Assembly: GCA_013205085.1 (NCBI GenBank)
Contig: JABMLH010000006.1
Location: forward strand, 124,001 to 188,000
Length of the DNA stretch: 64,000 nt
Source of the DNA: Microbacteriaceae bacterium VKM Ac-2854
Lineage (GTDB): Bacteria; Actinomycetota; Actinomycetes; Actinomycetales; Microbacteriaceae
Reading direction: 5' to 3'
A program made the position numbers and the translations under genes. The notes below the pieces were generated by a model, which saw only the letters and a program-made list of their open reading frames with translations, did not search any database and was not told the DNA's origin. Of the stretch, positions 1-8,449 are shown piece by piece (the stretch's first letter is position 1; each line of letters begins with the position of its first letter).

Positions 1-6
1 CAAGTT

Positions 7-28
7 GGAAAAAGCGTGCTAGCTTTCC
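7..28. promoter_or_regulatory. Candidate operator dyad upstream of first ABC operon
   Basis: GGAAA and TTTCC arms enclose a 12-nt core in which AAGC and GCTT also pair. It sits about 54 bp before the substrate-binding protein start. LacI-family sites in actinobacteria often carry GGAAA/TTTCC arms, but here the centre is longer than usual, so the assignment is tentative. The cognate regulator would lie to the left of the window. Confidence 0.3.
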
Positions 29-81
29 GAATCAGCCGCTCCGAGCGGCCCTGCCACTCAACGACGAGGAGACACAGAACG

Positions 82-1452
82 ATGCGGTTCCACAGCAAAT
101 TGGCACGTGCCACCATCCGAACGGCGGCCGCCACCGCCGTCGTCGGACTCGCGGTCGGCCTCGCCGGCTGCGCGGGCGGCGGCTCCGCCGCTCCGGCCGG
201 CGACGCCGAGTCCGGCTCGATCACCTGGTGGGGCTGGACCCCCGACGCCAGCGTCGGCGACGCCTACATCGCCGAGTTCAACAAGGTGTACCCCGACATC
301 GAGGTCACCTACAAGAACTTCGAGAACGGCGACTACAACTCGGCCCTCCGCCCCGGCCTCACCTCCAACTCCGGCCCCGACGTCTTCGACATGGCGCCGG
401 GCGGCGACAACGGCTCGTTCGTCACCTACGGCGACTTCGGCCTCGACCTCGGGCCGGCGCTGGAGAAGGAGTTCGGCGCCGATTGGGCCGATCAGTACAC
501 CTTCTCGCCGGATGCGTTCACCCGCGAGGACGGCGCGGTCGCGGCCGTGCCGATGGGCGGCGTCGCCGCCGGCATGATGTGGATCAATCAGGACCTCTTC
601 GACGAGGTCGGCGCGACGGTGCCCACCACCTACGACGAATGGGTCACCGCGTGCGGCCTGTTCAAGGCCGCCGGCAAGGACTGCATGGCCATGGGTGCCG
701 TCGGCGTGAACGGCTTCACCGTCGAGACCTGGCGCACCATCGTCGCGAGCATCGAGCCCGGGATCTGGATGAAGGCCATCCGCGGCGAGGTCGGCTGGGA
801 CGAGCCCGCCTTCGCCGAGGGCCTGACCATCCTGAAGCAGATGCAGACCGACGGGATCATCCCGAAGGACGTCGTCGGCCTCACCCAGTACCCGGATGCG
901 AACAACGCCTTCCTCTCCGAGAAGGCCGCGATGGTGCAGATGGGCACCTGGTACGCGCAGTACTCCCGCGCCGAGAGCGCGACCGCCTCGATGTCGGCCG
1001 CCGGCGTCTCGAACCCGACGCCCTTCACCCAGCTGCCGATCCCGTTCCCGGATGTGGCCGGTGACGGCAACGTGCCCGGCATCTTCGGCGAGGTCGACTA
1101 CGGCCTGGCCGTGAACGCCCGCTCGAAGAACACCGCCGCTGCCACCACCTTCGCGCTCTGGCTCACCTCCACCCAGGAGGGCGCGCAGACCATCGCGAAC
1201 GCGATCGACCTGATCCCCGGGCTGCAGGGCGTCGAGCCGCAGTGGGACGACCTGGGCCTGGTCAACCCGGACGTGCAGATCCCCGCGATCCAGGGCCTCT
1301 ACGCCGAGGCCGCCGAGATCACCGAACCGCGCAACGCCGAGTCCACGCCCGAGCAGTTGGAGGCGCTGAACTCCGCCGCCGTCTCGGTGCTCGAGGGCAG
1401 CGTCACCCCGGACAAGGCGATCGAGGCGCTCGTGGCGAAGGTCGGCTCGTAA
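82..1452 (+). CDS. ABC sugar transporter substrate-binding lipoprotein
   Basis: Extracellular solute-binding protein of the family-1 (MalE-like) type, 456 aa, which would capture a sugar or glycoside and deliver it to the two permeases that follow. The ATG at 82 is preceded by GAGGAGA. The N-terminus is a lipoprotein signal peptide with lipobox LAGC (Cys about residue 30), so the mature protein should be membrane-anchored. The mature start (ITWWGWTPDAS) is typical of this family. The stop overlaps the next gene by one base. No ATPase is encoded nearby, as is common where a shared MsiK-type ATPase serves several importers. The substrate is not deducible from sequence alone; the downstream ketosugar enzymes suggest a glycoside. 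Confidence 0.93.
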   Translation: MRFHSKLARATIRTAAATAVVGLAVGLAGCAGGGSAAPAGDAESGSITWWGWTPDASVGDAYIAEFNKVYPDIEVTYKNFENGDYNSALRPGLTSNSGPDVFDMAPGGDNGSFVTYGDFGLDLGPALEKEFGADWADQYTFSPDAFTREDGAVAAVPMGGVAAGMMWINQDLFDEVGATVPTTYDEWVTACGLFKAAGKDCMAMGAVGVNGFTVETWRTIVASIEPGIWMKAIRGEVGWDEPAFAEGLTILKQMQTDGIIPKDVVGLTQYPDANNAFLSEKAAMVQMGTWYAQYSRAESATASMSAAGVSNPTPFTQLPIPFPDVAGDGNVPGIFGEVDYGLAVNARSKNTAAATTFALWLTSTQEGAQTIANAIDLIPGLQGVEPQWDDLGLVNPDVQIPAIQGLYAEAAEITEPRNAESTPEQLEALNSAAVSVLEGSVTPDKAIEALVAKVGS

Positions 1453-2420
1453 TGAGCACTCCTGTTCAGGACCGGGTGGGCGCCGACGTCGTCGGCGCCA
1501 CCCCGCCGCCCCCGACCGCTCGCGCGGCGCGTCGGGGCAACCGGAGGCCTGCGATGCAGGCCTCCGGGCTCCCCTGGATCCTGCCCGCCCTGGTCATCTC
1601 CGGCGGCATCATCTACTTCTGCATCGGCTACAACGGCTGGGTCGCCACCCTCGACTGGAACGGCGTCAGCCCGAACCCCACCAGCGTCGGCCTGGACAAC
1701 TTCGCCAAGGCACTGGGCGACCCGATCTTCTGGGGCACGATCCAGCACACCGTCCTCTACTTCATCGTGACGTTCGCGGTGCAGACCGTCCTGGGCATCC
1801 TGTTCGCGGTGCTGCTGCACTCCAAGATCCGCTTCGCCACCTTCTACAAGGTGCTGATCTTCATCCCCGTGGTGCTCGCGCCCGCGATCATGGCGCCGGT
1901 GTTCCGGATCATGTTCGCCGGTGACGGGCCCGTGAACCAGGTGCTCCAGGCCGTCGGGCTCGGCTTCCTCGCCCAGCCCTGGCTGGCGCAGTCGAGCACC
2001 GCGCTGGGCGTGCTGATGATCATGCAGATCTGGCAGTCCACCGGTATCTCGTTCATCCTCTACTACTCCGCGATGAGCCAGATCGACACCGAGATCATCG
2101 AGGCCGCCCGGATCGACGGGGCCGGCAACATCCGCGTGATCTGGAGCATCATCGTGCCCGGCATCAAGGGCACCGTCGTCGCGCTGGCGATGCTGACCGC
2201 GATCGCCTCGCTCAAGCTCTTCGACATCCCGTACCTGGTCACCCTCGGTGGACCGAACTACGCGACCGAGTTCCTCGGCACCTACATCTACCGCCAGGCC
2301 GTGCCGCTGGGCGACGTCGGCTACGCCGCCGCGCTGTCCATCCTGCTGCTGATCCTCGCCCTCGCCATGGCGATCATCCTCAGCGTCCGCGGCGGCGACA
2401 AGAAAGAGAAGGCCGGCTGA
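1452..2420 (+). CDS. ABC sugar transporter permease (MalF-type)
   Basis: Inner-membrane permease of the carbohydrate ABC class, 322 aa. A proline/arginine-rich N-terminal tail of about 40 residues precedes six predicted membrane segments. The EAA loop is visible as IIEAARIDGAGNIRVIWSII, the contact site for the ATPase. The ATG at 1452 shares its A with the previous stop (TAATG) and is the natural start; longer in-frame upstream starts would run deep into the binding-protein gene. It ends in TGATG, coupling it translationally to the second permease. Confidence 0.93.
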   Translation: MSTPVQDRVGADVVGATPPPPTARAARRGNRRPAMQASGLPWILPALVISGGIIYFCIGYNGWVATLDWNGVSPNPTSVGLDNFAKALGDPIFWGTIQHTVLYFIVTFAVQTVLGILFAVLLHSKIRFATFYKVLIFIPVVLAPAIMAPVFRIMFAGDGPVNQVLQAVGLGFLAQPWLAQSSTALGVLMIMQIWQSTGISFILYYSAMSQIDTEIIEAARIDGAGNIRVIWSIIVPGIKGTVVALAMLTAIASLKLFDIPYLVTLGGPNYATEFLGTYIYRQAVPLGDVGYAAALSILLLILALAMAIILSVRGGDKKEKAG

Positions 2421-3208
2421 TGCTCGAAGCTCGCACCCTCCCCGGCAAGCTGCTGCTGCAGCTGCTGATCACCGTCCTCGCCCTGCCCTTCCTGTTCCCG
2501 CTCGTCGCGATGGTGCAGGGCTCCCTCGCCGGCCAGGGTTGGGGCAACTACCTCGCCGTGCTCTCGCTGCCCGAGCTGCCGCTGTTCTTCCGCAACAGCG
2601 TCATCATCTGCGTGCTCACGATCGCGATCGTCTGGGCCGCCACGATGCTGGCCGCCTTCGGCTTCTCGAAGCTGCGCATCCGCGGCAAGGAGTTCTTCTT
2701 CTGGATGCTGCTCGCCGCGCTGACGCTGCCCGAGGTGGTGCTGATCACGCCGCTGTTCGTCACCGCGACCTCGACGAACCTCTACAACACCTACTGGGCG
2801 GTCGTGCTGCCGCTCGCCGCGCTGCAGATCCCGTTCACCGTGCTGATCACGCGCACGTTCGTCAACGGCATCCCGGACGCGCTGGTCGAGGCCGCGCGGA
2901 TCGACGGCTCGAACACCTTCCAGGCGTTCTGGCACGTGATCCTGCCGCTGACCCGTCCGATCGCCGCCGCCGTGGTGGTGCTCACGCTGATCAGCACCTG
3001 GAACTCGTACCTGCTGCCGCTGATCTTCTTGCAGGACGCGAACTTCCAGGTCGTCACCCAGGTGCCCAGCTTCTTCCAGGGCCAGTTCACCGACGACCAG
3101 ACCAAGGTGCTCGCCTCCGCCGTGATCACGGCACTGCCCGAAGTGATCGCCTATCTCTGCCTGCAGAAGCTGTTCGAGCGCGGCCTCTCCGCCGGCGCAC
3201 TCAAGTAA
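2420..3208 (+). CDS. ABC sugar transporter permease (MalG-type)
   Basis: Second permease of the importer, 262 aa, with the MalG-type layout: a short cytoplasmic N-terminus, a first membrane span near residues 10-30 and the EAA motif ALVEAARIDGSNTFQAFWHV. It ends with the family-typical GLSAGALK tail. The start overlaps the preceding stop (TGATG). It would form a heterodimer with the 1452-2420 product. The next gene follows after 25 bp. Confidence 0.93.
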   Translation: MLEARTLPGKLLLQLLITVLALPFLFPLVAMVQGSLAGQGWGNYLAVLSLPELPLFFRNSVIICVLTIAIVWAATMLAAFGFSKLRIRGKEFFFWMLLAALTLPEVVLITPLFVTATSTNLYNTYWAVVLPLAALQIPFTVLITRTFVNGIPDALVEAARIDGSNTFQAFWHVILPLTRPIAAAVVVLTLISTWNSYLLPLIFLQDANFQVVTQVPSFFQGQFTDDQTKVLASAVITALPEVIAYLCLQKLFERGLSAGALK

Positions 3209-3233
3209 CCCGAACTCACGAATAGGACACCCC

Positions 3234-4115
3234 ATGGCCCGCGAACTCGCCGCCGGACAGACCTCCCGCATCCACGTGATCGACGCCGTCACCGGCGACG
3301 ACCGCATCGTCTACGAATCCGACACCGTGCTCTACGAGGCACCGAACTGGACCCTCGACGGATCCGCGCTCATCGTCAACGGAGGCGGGCACCTGTTCCG
3401 CCTGCCGTTGGACGGTGGCGACCCGGTGCGGATCGACTTCGGCGAACTGCCCGAGCTGAACAACGACCACGTGCTCGACCCCGACGGCGAGCACGTCTTC
3501 TTCTCCGCGAACGACTGGCACATCTACCGCGCGCCGCTCGGCGGGGGCGCGCCCATGCGGATCACGAACGACGACGGTCGGCTGCACTTCCTGCACGGCG
3601 TCAGCCCCGACGGCGCGACCCTCGCCTACATCGGCATCGAACAGGATGCGGACGGCGTCTGGGGCGCGGGCAACATCTGGACCATCCCCGCCGCCGGAGG
3701 CGAGGACGTCGCGCTCACGCAGGATCGCTTCCCGGACGACGGCTCCGAGTACTCCGCCGATGGCGAGTGGCTCTACTTCAACTCCGAACGCGCCGACACC
3801 GGCGCCGGCCACGCGCAGCTGTACCGGATGCGCCCCGACGGCACCGGCGCCGAGCAGCTCAGCTTCGACGAGCGGGTGAACTGGTTCCCGCACATCTCCC
3901 CCGACGGCACCCGGATCGCCTCGATCAGCTTCCCGCCCGGCACCCTGGGGCATCCCGAGGACAGGGACTGCATCTTGCGCGTCAGCGGTCCGGCGGGCGA
4001 GGACTCCGTCGACCTGGTGCACCTCTTCGGCGGCCAGGGCACGATCAACGTGAACAGCTGGGCGCCCGACAGCCGCCGCTTCGGCTACGTCGACTACCCG
4101 GTGGCCGCGTCATGA
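3234..4115 (+). CDS. TolB-like beta-propeller protein
   Basis: A 293-aa protein built of repeated WD40/PD40-type blades: SPDG or PDGT turns recur (HGVSPDGATLAYIG, EYSADGEWLYFNS, HISPDGTRIASIS, SWAPDSRRFGYVD). No signal peptide is visible, so it is probably cytoplasmic, unlike periplasmic TolB. Similar proteins sit beside Gfo/Idh/MocA dehydrogenases in sugar-uptake operons and resemble the oligogalacturonate-lyase propeller fold, but catalytic residues cannot be assigned here. It overlaps the dehydrogenase start by 4 bp (ATGA), implying coordinated expression. Function is inferred only as a glycan-related propeller. Confidence 0.8.
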   Translation: MARELAAGQTSRIHVIDAVTGDDRIVYESDTVLYEAPNWTLDGSALIVNGGGHLFRLPLDGGDPVRIDFGELPELNNDHVLDPDGEHVFFSANDWHIYRAPLGGGAPMRITNDDGRLHFLHGVSPDGATLAYIGIEQDADGVWGAGNIWTIPAAGGEDVALTQDRFPDDGSEYSADGEWLYFNSERADTGAGHAQLYRMRPDGTGAEQLSFDERVNWFPHISPDGTRIASISFPPGTLGHPEDRDCILRVSGPAGEDSVDLVHLFGGQGTINVNSWAPDSRRFGYVDYPVAAS

Positions 4116-5107
4116 TCCGCGTCGGCGTCCTCGGCGCGGCGGGGATCGCTCCGCAGGCGCTGCTGCGGCCGGCCCGCCGCCGTGACGACCTCGAGGTGAT
4201 CGCGGTCGCCGCACGCAACGGCGGGGCCGCAGAGCGCTTCGCCGCGGAACACGGCATCCCGCACGCGATCGAGGGCTACGCCGCCCTCCTGGAACGCGAC
4301 GACATCGACCTCGTCTATATCGCCCTCCCGCCCTCCGAGCACGCCCGCTGGACGATCGCCGCGGTGGAGGCGGGCAGGGACGTGCTCTGCGAGAAGCCGA
4401 TCACGATGGATGCGGCGGAGGCGGAGGCCGTCGTCGCCGCCGCCGCGCGCGCCGGGCGGCTGGTCATCGAGGCGTTCCACGACCACTACCACCCGCTGAC
4501 CGGCACCATCCGGGACCTGATCCGCTCGGGCGCGATCGGCGAACTGATCTCGATCGACACCGGCTTCACCGCGGACAACCCGTTCTCCCCCACCTCGCTC
4601 CGGCACGTTCCGGAGCTGGGCGGCGGCGCGCTGATGGACCTCGGCTGCTACCCCGTGCACTGGATCCGCAGCATCGGCGGCGCCGAACCCCGCGTTGTGC
4701 TCGCCGCGCACCATCCCGGACCGCTCGGCGCGGACGAGTCGATCGACGCCGAGCTGGAACTACCCGGCGGCGTCACGGCGCACCTGCACGCGAGCATGGC
4801 CGCCGGCAGCGCCTTCGCCGCGCCGTTCAGCGCCATCGGGACCCGCGGTAGCCTGCACGTGGACAACCTGGTGCTGCCTCATCTCGGGCACAGCGTGACA
4901 GTGGAACGCGACGGCGTCGCAGAGCGATTCACCGTCGGCGGGCGGGAGACGTACGACCACGAACTCGACGCGGTGGTGCACGCGCTGCAGTTCCGTGAGG
5001 CGGCGGCCACCGGCCCGAGCGACTTCGTGGCCACGATGCGCGTGATCGATGCGATCTACGCCGCCGCCGGCGTCGCCCGGCCGCACAACGTGGCGGTGGC
5101 CCGATGA
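4112..5107 (+). CDS. Gfo/Idh/MocA-family oxidoreductase
   Basis: NAD(P)-dependent sugar dehydrogenase family member, 331 aa. The N-terminal Rossmann domain starts MIRVGVLGAAGIAP and carries the family motif CEKPITMDAAEA near residue 95, whose Lys is the usual catalytic lysine. The C-terminal alpha/beta domain holds LGGGALMDLGCYPVHW, with the Asp and His positions expected for this family. The ATG at 4112 overlaps the upstream stop. It lies in an operon with a DUF1080 protein, which suggests oxidation of a sugar ring (for example C3) before non-hydrolytic or keto-assisted cleavage. The substrate is unproven. Confidence 0.9.
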   Translation: MIRVGVLGAAGIAPQALLRPARRRDDLEVIAVAARNGGAAERFAAEHGIPHAIEGYAALLERDDIDLVYIALPPSEHARWTIAAVEAGRDVLCEKPITMDAAEAEAVVAAAARAGRLVIEAFHDHYHPLTGTIRDLIRSGAIGELISIDTGFTADNPFSPTSLRHVPELGGGALMDLGCYPVHWIRSIGGAEPRVVLAAHHPGPLGADESIDAELELPGGVTAHLHASMAAGSAFAAPFSAIGTRGSLHVDNLVLPHLGHSVTVERDGVAERFTVGGRETYDHELDAVVHALQFREAAATGPSDFVATMRVIDAIYAAAGVARPHNVAVAR

Positions 5108-5946
5108 CGCAGTGGCAGCCCCTCTTCGACGGCGAGACGCTGGACGGCTGGTTCGCCGCGCCGCGCAGTTACGGCCCGGTCCACCCCGGCGGGCCGTCCA
5201 TCCTCGACCTGATGCCCGGCTTTCCCCGCGACTACAACCAGCGAGCCGCCGAGCATCCTGCCGTCTGGACCGTGGAGGACGGCGCCATCGTCGGCCGACA
5301 GGATCCGCAGACGCCCGGCTGGGGCGGCTACCTCGTCAGCGAACGCAGCTTCGGCGACTTCGAACTCGAGCTGGAGATGAACCCGGACTGGCCGGCCGAC
5401 ACCGGCGTGATGATCCGCCGCCGGCGCGACAGCTGGGAGGGGCTGCAGGTGCTCGTCGACCACCGGCAGTCCGGCTCGATCGGCGGCTTCTACGGCAACG
5501 GCATCGGCGGTTTCCACGGCGTCCCGTTCAACATCGACGTCGAACGCGACGCCCTCGGCACCCCGATCGCCCTCATCGAGGACGACCCGGCGAGCACCCG
5601 CGAGCCCATCACGCCGGCCAAGCGCGCGATGCTGACGGAGGCGGGAGACGTGCGTTCGTTCCTGCGCACCTGGCGCTTCGGCGACTGGAACACCCTCCGG
5701 ATCCGCTGCATCGGCGAGCGCCCCGTCGTCACAACCTGGGTCAACGGCCAGCTGATCGCCTCGGTGGACACCGCGACCTTCAGCTATCCGGGCTACGACG
5801 CCGACGTGGTCTGGGGGCTGCTGGGCTCGAGCGGTCACCTCGCCTTCGAGGTGCACGACAACGACCCCGACCTCGGCGAGGGCCGCTGGGGTCGCGGAGC
5901 CGCCTGCCGCTGGCGCAACGTCCGCATCCGGGAGCTGAACGCATGA
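5104..5946 (+). CDS. DUF1080 (3-keto-disaccharide hydrolase domain) protein
   Basis: A 280-aa protein of the DUF1080 family, a concanavalin-like fold named for 3-keto-disaccharide hydrolase. Family features seen are an FDG..LDGWF opening, VEDGAIVGRQDP, FELELEMNPDWPADTGVMIR and a C-terminal WNTLRIRCIGERPVVTTWVN segment. No signal peptide is present, which points to an intracellular role after import. It overlaps the dehydrogenase by 4 bp. Known family members cleave glycosides after the sugar has been oxidised at C3, so the pairing with the upstream dehydrogenase makes sense; activity here is inferred. Confidence 0.85.
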   Translation: MTQWQPLFDGETLDGWFAAPRSYGPVHPGGPSILDLMPGFPRDYNQRAAEHPAVWTVEDGAIVGRQDPQTPGWGGYLVSERSFGDFELELEMNPDWPADTGVMIRRRRDSWEGLQVLVDHRQSGSIGGFYGNGIGGFHGVPFNIDVERDALGTPIALIEDDPASTREPITPAKRAMLTEAGDVRSFLRTWRFGDWNTLRIRCIGERPVVTTWVNGQLIASVDTATFSYPGYDADVVWGLLGSSGHLAFEVHDNDPDLGEGRWGRGAACRWRNVRIRELNA

Positions 5947-6431
5947 CGAACGCCGAACTGTTGAGCGAGATCCGCGCCGAGCTGCCCCGACGGACCCTCG
6001 CGAGTTTCGACCACGCCGACGCGCGACGGATCGGTGCCGCGGCCGCAGCGATCGCGGAACGCGACGGCCTCACCCTCGTGATCCGCGTCACCCGCGGGCG
6101 ACAGTGCGTCTATCACGCCGCCTTCGCCGGGACGACGGCGGAGCACGACGATTGGGTGCGCCGCAAGATCAACACCGCCCTCGAACACGAGGTGCCGAGT
6201 CTCGAGTTCGTGCTGCGACTGGAGCTCGGCGGGCAGCCGCCCAGCTGGCTGGATCCGCTGGAGTACGCGGTCGCGGGTGGGGCGGTGCCGATCGTCGTCG
6301 ACGGCAACGTTGTGGGCGCGATCGCCGTGTCGGGGCTCGTCGGTTCGATGCGGGAGGACCACGACCTCGCGATGGCGGCGCTGGATGCCGTGCGGGCAGT
6401 CCCGCCAACGGGCGGTGCAGCCGCCGTGTGA
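5943..6431 (+). CDS. UPF0303 (heme-degrading-domain-like) family protein
   Basis: A 162-aa protein matching the UPF0303 pattern: central ITRGRQ-like segment (VIRVTRGRQCVYHAAF), a DDWVRRKINTA helix and the C-terminal GGAVPIVVDGNVVGAIAVSGL, which resembles the GlcG/HbpS fold. Biochemical role is not established for this family. The ATG overlaps the DUF1080 stop by 4 bp, so it is the last gene of the six-or-more-gene operon. It may bind a small ligand or ketosugar product; that is a guess from position only. Confidence 0.8.
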   Translation: MTNAELLSEIRAELPRRTLASFDHADARRIGAAAAAIAERDGLTLVIRVTRGRQCVYHAAFAGTTAEHDDWVRRKINTALEHEVPSLEFVLRLELGGQPPSWLDPLEYAVAGGAVPIVVDGNVVGAIAVSGLVGSMREDHDLAMAALDAVRAVPPTGGAAAV

Positions 6432-6509
6432 CGTCCGGCCGCGCCCAGCGAGCCGATCGCGGTGCGCCCGTCGAGGGGCCGACCTCCAGGATCGGTTACG
6501 GACGAAGTC

Positions 6510-6551
6510 GGCGGAGCCGCCCCGCGGGGTGGGATGGGGTGCGGCTCCGCC
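6510..6551. terminator. Bidirectional hairpin terminator between convergent genes
   Basis: An 11-bp perfect stem (GGCGGAGCCGC and GCGGCTCCGCC) with a 20-nt loop lies between the convergent stops at 6431 and 6558. No clear T-run follows on either strand, as is common in high-GC actinobacteria. Confidence 0.6.
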
Positions 6552-6557
6552 CGTCGA

Positions 6558-7184
6558 TCACCGGGGCGCGAGCCTCCGGACCTCGTCTGCCGAGAGCGGC
6601 CGCGTCGCCTGTCCCCGCAGGAGCAGGAAGAGCTTCGCGGTCTCCTCGAGTTCTTCGAGCGCGTCCATCGCCGCGCTCAACGTCACGCCCGATACGACGG
6701 GGCCGTGATTGCTCAGCAGGAAAGCCAGGTGGTCGACCGCTGTCGACTCCGCCAACGCCTCCAGCGATTCGTCGCCCGGGGCGTGATAGGGCAGCAGCGG
6801 CAGTCGGCCGATGCGCATCGCGAAATACGCGGTGAGCGGCGGCAGCGCATCGGAGGCATCGACATCGGCCAGGCAGGACACCGCCGCGCTGTACGTGGAG
6901 TGGGTGTGCACGACCGCCTTTGCCGCGGGTCGCGCGCGCAGCACCGCTGCGTGCAGGAACGCCTCCTTCGACGGCTTCGCTCCCCCGATATGGACGCCGT
7001 GCCGGTCGATGACGGAGAGCTCGTCCGGCTCGACCGTGCCGAGGCTGCTGCCGGTCGGCGTCACGAGGATCGTCGAGCCGAGCCGAAGGCTGATGTTCCC
7101 CGTACTGCCGTGCGTCAGCGATCGGTCGAAGAGCGAGCGCGCCGCGGCGACGAGCGCCGCGCGCGCAGCTGCGTCGTCGCTCAT
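6558..7184 (-). CDS. otnC: 3-oxo-tetronate 4-phosphate decarboxylase-like class II aldolase
   Basis: Class II aldolase/adducin fold, 208 aa. Metal-binding and phosphate-binding motifs are visible: HGSTGNISLR, LVTPTGSSLG, GGAKPSKEA and the HTHSTYSAA pair with a later SNHGPVV histidine. The overall pattern fits OtnC, which decarboxylates 3-oxo-tetronate 4-phosphate to dihydroxyacetone phosphate. The start is the ATG at 7184, overlapping the kinase stop (ATGA); a longer reading would lie inside the kinase gene. It is the last gene of the minus-strand operon and faces a bidirectional hairpin. Confidence 0.85.
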   Translation of the reverse strand: MSDDAAARAALVAAARSLFDRSLTHGSTGNISLRLGSTILVTPTGSSLGTVEPDELSVIDRHGVHIGGAKPSKEAFLHAAVLRARPAAKAVVHTHSTYSAAVSCLADVDASDALPPLTAYFAMRIGRLPLLPYHAPGDESLEALAESTAVDHLAFLLSNHGPVVSGVTLSAAMDALEELEETAKLFLLLRGQATRPLSADEVRRLAPR

Positions 7185-8449
7185 GCGGCCGTCTCCTTCG
7201 AGGAGTCGGATTCGACGGATCGGGCCAGCAGCCCGAGGTCGCCGAAGTTGCCCGACTTCAGCAGCAGCGCGATCGGCTGCGCACCGCTCGTATGGATCCA
7301 CGGAACACCGGGAGCGGCTTCGGCACCGATGACGGCGCCGCCGATGTCGAGCGCCGTCACCACCGCGCCCGAGGTCTCGCCGCCGGCGATGACGAGTCGT
7401 CGCACCCCGCGCCGCACGAGTCCGACCGCGATGAGGCCCATCGCCGTCTCCAGAATCGTCGACGCTCCCGCCACGCCGAGCACGTGCTGCACGTGGCGCA
7501 GTTCGGCGGGCGGCATCGACGAGTAGATCAGCGGCGCATCCGTCCGATTTCGCGTGTCCACCCACGCCAGAGCGGCGTCGGCGAGAGCCTGCGGATCAGG
7601 CAGGGCGAGCGGATCGAGGTGGTACGCATCGTGGCTGCGCCGCATGAACGCGATCTGTTCGAGGGTTCGCGCGGAGCAGCTCCCCGCCAGCACGGCACCG
7701 GCGGTGGGCAGCGGGCTCGGAGCGGGCGCAGCCGTGGGCGCGACAGCCCGCATCCGTTCGGCCTGAGCGATCCCCAGGCCCCCCGCCAACCCGGCCGCAC
7801 CGGTGACCAGCACATCGTCGATGCACGCGGCGCCGATCTCCACGAGATCCGACGCCGACACCGCATCCACAACGAGGTACCGGGCGTCCGTTTCGTCGAA
7901 GCGGGCCCGGATGCGCTCGCGACCCTCGCGGACCTGATCGAGATCGACCAGGGCGACGGAGTGCGGCGTCTGCGCGGCGAGCAGTCGAGGGATGAACGAG
8001 TCGGTCATCGGGGTGAGCGGGTGGTGCCGCATCGGCGACTCCGAGAGCAGCTGGTGTCCGACGAAGAGGTGCCCGGCGTACTGCGTGCGTCCGTGCTCCG
8101 GCGACGAGGGCACGACCGCCACGCGGGAGGCGCCGAGCAGCTCGGAGAGGGCATCGGCGACGGGACCGATGTTGCCGTCCGAGCGGGAGTCGAAGGTCGA
8201 GCAGTACTTGAAGAAGATCTGATCCGCCCCGCGTTCGCGCAGCCAGGCGACAGCGGCGGTCGAGGCGCCGACCGCCGCGGCCGGACGGATCGTCCGGGTC
8301 TTCAGCGCGACGACGAGCGCGTCGTGATCCGGCAACGCGCCTACCGAGGACGGATCGCCGAAAACGATGACCGTGCGCAGGCCGGCGCGACGAAGCGCCA
8401 CGGCCACATCGGTTCCGCCCGTGAAGTCGTCCGCGATCGCGCCGATCAT
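7181..8449 (-). CDS. otnK: Four-carbon acid sugar kinase, OtnK type (DUF1537)
   Basis: A 422-aa kinase of the DUF1537 family. The N-terminal substrate domain has IGAIADDFTGGTD, FFKYCSTFDSRSDGNIGP and HHPLTPMTDS, which match OtnK rather than DtnK or YgbK subgroups. The C-terminal nucleotide-binding domain includes LVIAGGETSGAVV. OtnK phosphorylates 3-oxo-tetronate with ATP. It overlaps both neighbours by 4 bp, so the racemase-like protein, kinase and aldolase are translationally coupled. The presence of OtnK plus OtnC predicts that the upstream enzymes supply a 3-oxo-tetronate or close analogue. Confidence 0.87.
   Translation of the reverse strand: MIGAIADDFTGGTDVAVALRRAGLRTVIVFGDPSSVGALPDHDALVVALKTRTIRPAAAVGASTAAVAWLRERGADQIFFKYCSTFDSRSDGNIGPVADALSELLGASRVAVVPSSPEHGRTQYAGHLFVGHQLLSESPMRHHPLTPMTDSFIPRLLAAQTPHSVALVDLDQVREGRERIRARFDETDARYLVVDAVSASDLVEIGAACIDDVLVTGAAGLAGGLGIAQAERMRAVAPTAAPAPSPLPTAGAVLAGSCSARTLEQIAFMRRSHDAYHLDPLALPDPQALADAALAWVDTRNRTDAPLIYSSMPPAELRHVQHVLGVAGASTILETAMGLIAVGLVRRGVRRLVIAGGETSGAVVTALDIGGAVIGAEAAPGVPWIHTSGAQPIALLLKSGNFGDLGLLARSVESDSSKETAA

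Noticed and set aside
82-2420. Missing ATPase as evidence of a broken importer
   Set aside because: Many actinobacterial sugar importers lack a local ATPase and share an MsiK-type subunit encoded elsewhere; three systems here show the same absence.
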